The translations under genes were made by a program, and so were the position numbers. Positions 58,024 to 64,000 of a stretch of 64,000 nt of DNA are shown one piece after another. The notes under the pieces were generated by a model. The model ran no database searches, was not told the origin of the DNA, and saw only the letters and a program-made list of their open reading frames with translations. The stretch lies in the NCBI RefSeq assembly GCF_014841115.1, contig NZ_JACYTP010000005.1, positions 1 through 64,000 on the forward strand, written 5' to 3'. The DNA is from Photobacterium arenosum. Its GTDB lineage: Bacteria > Pseudomonadota > Gammaproteobacteria > Enterobacterales > Vibrionaceae. Every line of letters begins with the position of its first letter. Within the stretch, counting starts at the first letter, position 1.

Positions 58024-58929
58024 TTAAAGATCGTCGATATAGCCAAGACTACGCAGGGCGCGTTCGTCATCAGCCCAACCGGATTTCACTTTCACCCACA
58101 GTTCAAGGTACACCTTGCGCTCGAACAAATCTTCCATGTCGAGACGGGCTTCGCGGCCAATGGTTTTGATTTTCTCGCCACCTTTGCCTATCACCATCTT
58201 CTTCTGGCCTTTACGCTCAACCAGAATCAGACCGTTGATATCAAAGCCATCGGTTTCCGGATTATAGTCAAAACGCTCTATATCAACGGTCACAGAGTAC
58301 GGCAATTCTTCGCCGGTAAAACGCATCAGCTTTTCACGGATAATTTCCGAAGCCATAAAACGCTGAGAGCGATCTGTCACGTACTCTTCCGGGAAGTAAT
58401 ACTCCCCTTCCGGCAAACAACCGCGGACTATCTTTTCAACATCCTCAATACCGGTACCATGCTTGGCAGCAATCGGCACGATAGCTTTGAAGTCCATTTT
58501 TTTCGCCAGCTCCTGCATATGCGGGAACAGATCGTACTTCATTTTAACGTTATCGACTTTGTTGACCAGCAGCACCACAGGCAGGCCGCTTTTCGCCAGC
58601 TTGTTAAGCACCATTTCATCGTCCGGTGTCCACATGGTGCCGTCCACCAGAAACAGCACCAGTTCAACATCGGTCAGCGAGCTGCTGGCCGCACGGTTCA
58701 TCAGGCGGTTAATGGTGCGCTTTTCCTCGATATGCAGCCCGGGGGTATCCACATACACAGCCTGATAACCGTCTCGGGTATCCACGCCCATGATACGGTG
58801 GCGGGTGGTCTGCGGTTTACGCGAGGTGATCGACAACTTCTGCCCGACCAGACGGTTAAGCAGTGTTGATTTACCGACATTCGGACGGCCAACGATGGCA
58901 ATAAAGCCACAATGTGTTTTATCTGTCAT
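58024..58929 (-). CDS. era: GTPase Era
   Basis: Essential GTPase that binds the 3' end of 16S rRNA and aids 30S maturation. 301 aa. G1 [13 protein letters not shown]2 region KPQTTRH, G3 DTPGLH, G4 NKVD, and a C-terminal KH domain ([34 protein letters not shown]). It overlaps rnc by 4 bp (the ATGA arrangement), a classic coupled pair. Confidence 0.98.
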   Translation of the reverse strand: MTDKTHCGFIAIVGRPNVGKSTLLNRLVGQKLSITSRKPQTTRHRIMGVDTRDGYQAVYVDTPGLHIEEKRTINRLMNRAASSSLTDVELVLFLVDGTMWTPDDEMVLNKLAKSGLPVVLLVNKVDNVKMKYDLFPHMQELAKKMDFKAIVPIAAKHGTGIEDVEKIVRGCLPEGEYYFPEEYVTDRSQRFMASEIIREKLMRFTGEELPYSVTVDIERFDYNPETDGFDINGLILVERKGQKKMVIGKGGEKIKTIGREARLDMEDLFERKVYLELWVKVKSGWADDERALRSLGYIDDL

Positions 58930-59600
58930 GATTCTAACTGCTTCAATGCCAGTTCTGCCGCAGCCTGCTCAGCCTTGCGCCGACTACCGCCTTTACCAAC
59001 CACAGGGTTATCCAGCCCCGAGACGTCGCACTGTACAGTGAATTCCTGATTGTGTGCTTCACCCTGTACCTTAGTTACAGTATATGCCGGAAGCGGCAAA
59101 CGACGCCCCTGAAGGCATTCCTGCAGACGGGTTTTCGGGTCTTTCTGGTTTATACCGGGTTGTATGGTGTCCAGACGACTCTGATACCAGCTCAAAACGA
59201 TATGGCGGACACATTCGATATCACTGTCGAGGTAAATTGCCCCAATAATGGCTTCGACACAGTCAGCCAAAATGGAATCGCGGCGATAACCGCCGCTTTT
59301 CAGTTCGCCCGGCCCCAGCAGCAGATGGTCACCCAGCTCGAATTCGCGGCCTAATTCGGCCAGCGTTTTACCCCGGACCAGAGTGGCGCGCATCCGGCTC
59401 ATATCGCCTTCGTCAACTTTAGGGAAGCGATGGTATAGCTCATCGGCAATCACAAAGCTCAGGATAGAGTCACCCAGGAACTCCAGACGCTCGTTGTGCG
59501 TGCCGTTGGCGCTTCTGTGTGTCAGCGCCAGGGTCAGTAATTCGCTGTTCTTAAATTCGTGTCCCAGCTTACGCTGGAGTCTTTGTACAGGAGATGTCAT
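58926..59600 (-). CDS. rnc: Ribonuclease III
   Basis: Double-strand-specific endoribonuclease for rRNA processing and sRNA-mRNA duplex cleavage. 224 aa. Endonuclease domain with the signature [20 protein letters not shown] and acidic site ([15 protein letters not shown]), then a dsRNA-binding domain ([22 protein letters not shown] ... [21 protein letters not shown]). It starts 10 nt after lepB. Confidence 0.98.
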   Translation of the reverse strand: MTSPVQRLQRKLGHEFKNSELLTLALTHRSANGTHNERLEFLGDSILSFVIADELYHRFPKVDEGDMSRMRATLVRGKTLAELGREFELGDHLLLGPGELKSGGYRRDSILADCVEAIIGAIYLDSDIECVRHIVLSWYQSRLDTIQPGINQKDPKTRLQECLQGRRLPLPAYTVTKVQGEAHNQEFTVQCDVSGLDNPVVGKGGSRRKAEQAAAELALKQLES

Positions 59601-59610
59601 TTTTTCCCGA

Positions 59611-60510
59611 TCAGTCTATGCCTCCGATGCGGCTGAAGCGCACACCGGTAGGAATCCAAGAGGGAAGTACACTATCGGCACTTCGTTCAAATTCAAAGCT
59701 GATCCAGATCCCGACCGCCTTGCCAACCAGATTTGCTTCCGGCACGAATCCCCAGTAGCGGCTGTCCGCACTGTTATCACGATTGTCACCCATCACAAAG
59801 TAGTGACCTTCAGGTACCACCCACTCAGCCAGCCCGGGACGCGGTTGATAATCAAACGTCTGATTCGGTCTTAGCGGATGGATCAGAATGTCATGTTTCG
59901 CCTCACCAAGCTGCTCAGTAAACTGGATCAGCCGGGTTCGGTTCTGAACAAAATCACTGTCGTGCATCTGACTCATCATGACAGGTTTACATTCTGTGGT
60001 GCCTTTAGGTGCAATACAGATCTGCTTATTGTCACTATAGCGAACTAAATCGCCCGGCAATCCCACAACGCGCTTAATGTAATCAACATTAGGGTTTACC
60101 GGGTATTTAAAGACAGCAATGTCTCCACGTTCAGGTTCGCCGGTTTCCACCAGTTTATGACGAAATACAGGATCGCGCAGACCATAAGCAAATTTTTCAA
60201 CCAGAATGAAATCGCCAACCAGCAATGTCGGCATCATCGATCCGGATGGGATCTGGAACGGCTCATATATAAACGAGCGAAACACCATGATAAGCGCTAT
60301 CACAGGGAACATAGAGCTGGTCGATTCAACCCAGCCAGGCTGTGGCGCAACAGCTTCCAAGGTTTTAGCATCCACCTGGCCACCGGCATTGGCCGCCGCA
60401 GCGTCGATTTTCAACTGACGCTTAGGTGCCCAGAGGAACCGGTCCAGTGCCCAGATAATTCCGGTCACTATGGTTGCCAGCACTAAAATTAACGAAAACA
60501 GATTTGCCAT
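59611..60510 (-). CDS. lepB: Signal peptidase I
   Basis: Inner-membrane serine protease that removes signal peptides of Sec and Tat substrates. 299 aa. Two N-terminal membrane segments (about 3-22 and 63-81), nucleophile Ser91 ([14 protein letters not shown]) and general base Lys146 ([12 protein letters not shown]), plus [17 protein letters not shown]. These residue numbers equal those of E. coli LepB. It follows lepA, with two hairpins in the 99-bp gap. Confidence 0.98.
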   Translation of the reverse strand: MANLFSLILVLATIVTGIIWALDRFLWAPKRQLKIDAAAANAGGQVDAKTLEAVAPQPGWVESTSSMFPVIALIMVFRSFIYEPFQIPSGSMMPTLLVGDFILVEKFAYGLRDPVFRHKLVETGEPERGDIAVFKYPVNPNVDYIKRVVGLPGDLVRYSDNKQICIAPKGTTECKPVMMSQMHDSDFVQNRTRLIQFTEQLGEAKHDILIHPLRPNQTFDYQPRPGLAEWVVPEGHYFVMGDNRDNSADSRYWGFVPEANLVGKAVGIWISFEFERSADSVLPSWIPTGVRFSRIGGID

Positions 60511-60553
60511 TGCTGTTCCTAATGTCCCTATGATGAATTTTTCATGGTCTCTC

Positions 60554-60597
60554 AGGGTCTGAAGACCCTAACCATTCCGCCGCATAATGCGGCGGAA
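60554..60597 (-). other. Tandem hairpins in the lepA-lepB gap
   Basis: Two perfect inverted repeats: TTCCGCCGCA / TGCGGCGGAA with a 3-nt loop (60575-60597) and AGGGTC / GACCCT with a 4-nt loop (60554-60569). There is no T-run, so they are not a simple terminator. They may stabilise or mark for processing the mRNA between lepA and lepB. Confidence 0.7.
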
Positions 60598-60609
60598 GGC
60601 GGACTCGAA

Positions 60610-62406
60610 TTATTTGTCTTTACCTACATGCAGTATGGCGAGGAAGGCTTCCTGCGGCAGTTCGACATTGCCGATCTGCTTCATGCGCTTTTTACCTTCT
60701 TTCTGCTTCTGCAGCAGTTTTTTCTTACGGCTCACGTCACCACCATAACACTTGGCGATAACGTTTTTGCGTAACTGTTTCACGGTCGAGCGAGCGATAA
60801 TGTGGTTACCGATCGCTGCCTGAATCGCGATATCAAACATCTGGCGGGGAATGAACTCCCTCATTTTCTCAACCACATCACGACCACGCGATTGCGCATG
60901 GTCTTTATGGGTAATGATAGCCAGCGCATCAACACGGTCACCGTTTAACAGGATATCGACCCGAACCATGTCAGATTCCTGATAACGCTGGAAGCCATAA
61001 TCCAGAGAGGCATAACCGCGCGATGTTGACTTCAGACGGTCGAAGAAATCCAGTACCACTTCTGACATCGGAATGTCATAAGTCAGCGCAACCTGGTTAC
61101 CGTGGTAAACCATATCGACCTGAGAGCCGCGTTTTTCAACACACAGAGTAATCACATTACCCAGGTATTCGCTTGGCACCAGAATGTTACAGCGGGCAAT
61201 CGGCTCGCCAATGATTTCAATATCATTAATAGGCGGCAGTTTGGCCGGGCTGTCAACATACAGCATGTCGCCATTACTCTTCTTCACCTCATACACTACA
61301 GTCGGTGCAGTGGTGATCAGATCCAGATCGTATTCACGCTCCAGACGCTCCTGAATGATTTCCATGTGTAACATGCCAAGGAAACCACAGCGGAAGCCAA
61401 AGCCCAGAGCGGCAGAGCTTTCCGGTTCATAGAACAGTGAAGCATCATTCAGGCTCAGTTTGCCCAGTGCATCACGGAAGTTCTCATAATCGTCAGACGA
61501 TACCGGGAACAGGCCTGCATACACCTGAGGTTTCACTTTTTTAAAGCCTGGCAGCGCCTTTTCACAGCCGTTCTTCGCCAGTGTCAGGGTATCGCCCACC
61601 GGCGCGCCCAGGATATCTTTAATACCGCAGACCACCCAGCCCACTTCGCCCGTTCTCAGTATGTCTTTATCCACCTGTTTCGGAGTAAAGATACCGATAC
61701 GATCAACGTTCCAGGTCTGTCCTGTGCTCATGACCTTGATCTTATCGTTCTTCTTCAGGGCGCCGTTTTTAATGCGGACCAAAGAAACAACGCCCAGGTA
61801 ATTATCGAACCAGGAGTCGATGATCAGCGCCTGTGGCGGCGCATCCGGGTCGCCCTCTGGCGCAGGAATCGAACGCACGATGTTTTCCAGCACCTCGTCA
61901 ACGCCCAGGCCAGTTTTGGCTGAACAACGGGTGGCTTCTATCGCGTCGATACCGACGATTTCTTCAATTTCTTCCGCGACACGCTCAGGATCAGCCGCTG
62001 GCAGATCGATTTTGTTCAGGATCGGCACAACTTCCAGATCCATTTCAATCGCGGTATAACAGTTAGCCAGTGTCTGGGCTTCCACACCCTGACCGGCATC
62101 GACCACCAGCAACGCACCTTCACAGGCCGCCAGCGAACGGGAGACTTCATAGGAAAAGTCTACGTGTCCCGGTGTGTCGATAAAGTTCAGTTGATAGGTT
62201 TCACCATCTTTTGCCGTGTAATTGAGCGTCACGCTCTGGGCCTTGATGGTGATGCCACGTTCACGTTCCAGATCCATTGAATCAAGCACTTGCGCAGCCA
62301 TTTCACGATCGGAAAGGCCACCGCAGACTTGAATCAAGCGGTCAGATAACGTCGACTTACCGTGGTCGATATGTGCAATAATCGAAAAGTTACGAATGTG
62401 CTTCAT
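60610..62406 (-). CDS. lepA: Elongation factor 4 (LepA)
   Basis: Ribosome-associated translational GTPase linked to initiation efficiency and, in older work, back-translocation. 598 aa (E. coli 599). G1 [14 protein letters not shown], switch [33 protein letters not shown]-like domains II, III and V; and the LepA-specific C-terminal domain ([54 protein letters not shown]). The gap to rseC is about 70 bp. Confidence 0.98.
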   Translation of the reverse strand: MKHIRNFSIIAHIDHGKSTLSDRLIQVCGGLSDREMAAQVLDSMDLERERGITIKAQSVTLNYTAKDGETYQLNFIDTPGHVDFSYEVSRSLAACEGALLVVDAGQGVEAQTLANCYTAIEMDLEVVPILNKIDLPAADPERVAEEIEEIVGIDAIEATRCSAKTGLGVDEVLENIVRSIPAPEGDPDAPPQALIIDSWFDNYLGVVSLVRIKNGALKKNDKIKVMSTGQTWNVDRIGIFTPKQVDKDILRTGEVGWVVCGIKDILGAPVGDTLTLAKNGCEKALPGFKKVKPQVYAGLFPVSSDDYENFRDALGKLSLNDASLFYEPESSAALGFGFRCGFLGMLHMEIIQERLEREYDLDLITTAPTVVYEVKKSNGDMLYVDSPAKLPPINDIEIIGEPIARCNILVPSEYLGNVITLCVEKRGSQVDMVYHGNQVALTYDIPMSEVVLDFFDRLKSTSRGYASLDYGFQRYQESDMVRVDILLNGDRVDALAIITHKDHAQSRGRDVVEKMREFIPRQMFDIAIQAAIGNHIIARSTVKQLRKNVIAKCYGGDVSRKKKLLQKQKEGKKRMKQIGNVELPQEAFLAILHVGKDK

Positions 62407-62479
62407 GAATTGGCGTGACTAACTCGTGATTAAAAAATGAATGGGATCTTACGATCAAGTTGGCAGATTCTACCGAATT

Positions 62480-62992
62480 TCAACGGCTGCTGCTATCTTT
62501 CGATAGTGCATTTGTTTCCAGCCCCTCCACGACAGGCTTTCCGAGCACCCGAATCAGGCTGGGTTGATAATCCCCCAGGGCCGATAATCTTCTGGCGCGA
62601 TATCGCGCAATCAGCAGTCCTACCACGCCACCGGCAAGGGCACAGGCAATTACGCCCCCTTCGCCACCGCCAGCCAGCTCAACAAACCACCACTGGCCGA
62701 GCAAGGTCCCCAACAGCAGACACACTAACGGCAGCACGTAAACCAGCAACGCAGATTGCAGCACGCTGCGTTCAGATAACCCGATTTCAACCAGCTGACC
62801 GATGTGAATAGGATCATTAATATGGGTTGTCGATAACGTCAGTTGATGCTGGCGACCAGGTAATACTTTGCTGACTACGCCTGTGCCACAGCTATTTTGT
62901 GAGGCACAGGATCCGCAGCTGGTTTGCTGCTGGCAACTGACGATGATCTGCTTTTTATCAACAGCCACCACTGTGGCCAGTGAATGCATCAT
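62480..62992 (-). CDS. rseC: SoxR-reducing / sigmaE regulatory protein RseC
   Basis: 170-aa inner-membrane protein (E. coli 159). N-terminal Cys-rich segment CQQQTSCGSCASQNSCGTG, thought to carry an Fe-S or redox centre, followed by two membrane helices (ALLVYVLPLVCLLLGTLLGQWW and GGVIACALAGGVVGLLIARYRARRL). It overlaps rseB by 4 bp (ATGA). Its role in the sigmaE circuit is mild; in E. coli it also assists the Rsx complex. Confidence 0.94.
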   Translation of the reverse strand: MMHSLATVVAVDKKQIIVSCQQQTSCGSCASQNSCGTGVVSKVLPGRQHQLTLSTTHINDPIHIGQLVEIGLSERSVLQSALLVYVLPLVCLLLGTLLGQWWFVELAGGGEGGVIACALAGGVVGLLIARYRARRLSALGDYQPSLIRVLGKPVVEGLETNALSKDSSSR

Positions 62993-63960
62993 GGCTGGCT
63001 GACTCCCTGAAAAGAGACCGACTCAGCCACCCGGCGCGCCGTTGCCGGCGGTATGTCACCGACAACAGTGATCTCTTTGTCTTTCAGTAACTGGCTGTGC
63101 AGCGTACGTCGTCCCTGGCGAACCAGTTGTTCCCGCACACTGAAGCCATCTGCAGCCGAGACATAAATAGAAAAACTAAACAGGCCGTCCGTATACATCT
63201 GGCTTTCAACCGGACGCTCAGTCAGCATCAGGCGGTGTCGGTTGTGTGAAATACTTTCAAAGCCCAGCGGCAACCAGTCGACCTGCCAGGACAAGTCCAC
63301 CTGTGGCTGTGGCGGTAGCTGAACCACTTCCGGCAGTTTCACTGATTTCAGACTTTCCAGAATATCGGCCACTTTGTCATTCACGACAAAAGACACTGCG
63401 CGGTATTGTTCTAAAGGCTCACCATCCCGATCCAGTAAATCTGCCCGCAAGACTAAATGAGAGCGGGTGTCCATCCACAACAGGTAGGAATAGCGGGCGC
63501 CGTCTTTGGGCGCAATACGTACCACATCACAAGCGGTTCCCGCTTCACGGGATCGTCCCATGGGGATGAAGTCATAAAACTGGGCCAGCTCTGCCACATT
63601 GGTACGCATGATAGGCGGCAAAGGGGCCACCATGCGATTGCTGTCGATGGTAAACGGGTCCAGCCCTGGCTCAAAGTAACTGACTTCTTTGCCACGCTGA
63701 ATAACCTCACGCGGCGGACCGCTGAGGTACACCAGATGTGCAAATGTCTCGCCATCTTCTACTGCATGGCGATAACGTAAGGGTTCAATACTGTTTTTCT
63801 TGATGAGGATGTAAGACACCTCATAGCTCAACTGCCTGGTTGCCTGATCCATTTGATGCAACAAAGCCTCTGCAGAAGTCATAGCATCTTCTTCCGCAGA
63901 GGCTTGCCAAGGCATAGCCAAGCTGACCAGTGTCAGAGCACCGACCAGAATTTTCTTCAT
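62989..63960 (-). CDS. rseB: SigmaE regulatory protein RseB
   Basis: Periplasmic protein that binds the anti-sigma factor RseA and shields it from DegS; off-pathway LPS and outer-membrane proteins release it. 323 aa with a cleavable signal peptide (MKKILVGALTLVSLAMPWQASA), a LolA-like large domain (about 25-205) and a smaller C-terminal domain (about 220-315). The rseA gene should lie directly upstream, beyond the window edge. Confidence 0.95.
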   Translation of the reverse strand: MKKILVGALTLVSLAMPWQASAEEDAMTSAEALLHQMDQATRQLSYEVSYILIKKNSIEPLRYRHAVEDGETFAHLVYLSGPPREVIQRGKEVSYFEPGLDPFTIDSNRMVAPLPPIMRTNVAELAQFYDFIPMGRSREAGTACDVVRIAPKDGARYSYLLWMDTRSHLVLRADLLDRDGEPLEQYRAVSFVVNDKVADILESLKSVKLPEVVQLPPQPQVDLSWQVDWLPLGFESISHNRHRLMLTERPVESQMYTDGLFSFSIYVSAADGFSVREQLVRQGRRTLHSQLLKDKEITVVGDIPPATARRVAESVSFQGVSQP

Positions 63961-63974
63961 ATCACCGCCACGAA

Positions 63975-64000
63975 TCAGTGTGATTCCAACAGGGTTCTAT
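63975..64000 (-). CDS. Possible 3' end of rseA
   Basis: One minus-strand frame reads R-T-L-L-E-S-H then TGA, 14 bp before the rseB start. Expected from the conserved order rpoE-rseA-rseB-rseC, but too short to prove from sequence. Confidence 0.35.

Overview
The window is a stretch of core chromosome from a gamma-proteobacterium of the family Vibrionaceae. A Photobacterium-like organism is my best guess, from the 5' third of a 16S rRNA gene at the left edge, a Vibrio-type RimM/AlaS/RlmD/RecX protein set, and a gene order matching the 56-59 minute region of the E. coli map. This placement rests on recalled sequences, not on a search. No mobile element, prophage, integron or CRISPR array is visible. 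Coding density is high and intergenic regions are short.

Layout. (1) 1-3482: 5' end of an rRNA operon (minus) with its promoter and boxA, preceded by clpB. (2) 3483-8236: pgeF-rluD (minus), then bamD, raiA and pheA (plus). raiA has a CRP-like class II promoter, and pheA has a Phe-rich leader peptide and attenuator. (3) 8312-10525: the aroF-tyrA operon (minus), with a strong TyrR box upstream. (4) 10743-15443: btsS-btsR and a short CstA/BtsT-family transporter separated by an array of five phased BtsR-type operator repeats, then a DUF1801 gene. This block interrupts the E. coli aroF-rplS order. (5) 15552-21532: rpsP-rimM-trmD-rplS and ffh (minus), ypjD and corB (plus). (6) 21641-29008: luxS, a transglycosylase-like lipoprotein, gshA, an M16 peptidase lipoprotein, yqaA and a quinone-oxidoreductase-like gene (minus). 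Between the lipoprotein gene and gshA, on the plus strand, is an apparent sigmaE-dependent small RNA at the E. coli micA position. (7) 29182-30326: ten tRNA genes, seven Arg(ACG) and three Ser(GCU), built as a tandem triplicated unit. (8) 30545-36213: csrA, alaS, recX, recA (LexA box) and pncC (minus). (9) 36376-53073: mutS (plus), then the long minus-strand run rlmD, relA, mazG, pyrG, eno, ftsB, ispD, ispF, truD, surE, pcm, nlpD, rpoS. (10) 53230-55998: barA (plus). (11) 56192-63960: rseB-rseC-lepA-lepB-rnc-era-recO-pdxJ-acpS (minus), with what may be the last codons of rseA at the right edge.

Functional themes. Envelope stress is represented by rseB/rseC, a sigmaE-like promoter before bamD and the micA-position sRNA. 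Stationary-phase and stringent control is represented by relA, rpoS, barA, csrA, raiA and stringent-type discriminators at the rrn and tRNA promoters. Aromatic amino acid synthesis (aroF, tyrA, pheA) has both TyrR-type and attenuation control. Pyruvate/peptide nutrient sensing (btsSR-cstA) and DNA repair (recA, recX, mutS, recO) are also present. The items most worth a second look are the sRNA at about 22876-22951, the five-repeat operator at 13211-13299, and the tRNA array whose two Arg genes differ by swapped, compensated acceptor-stem pairs.
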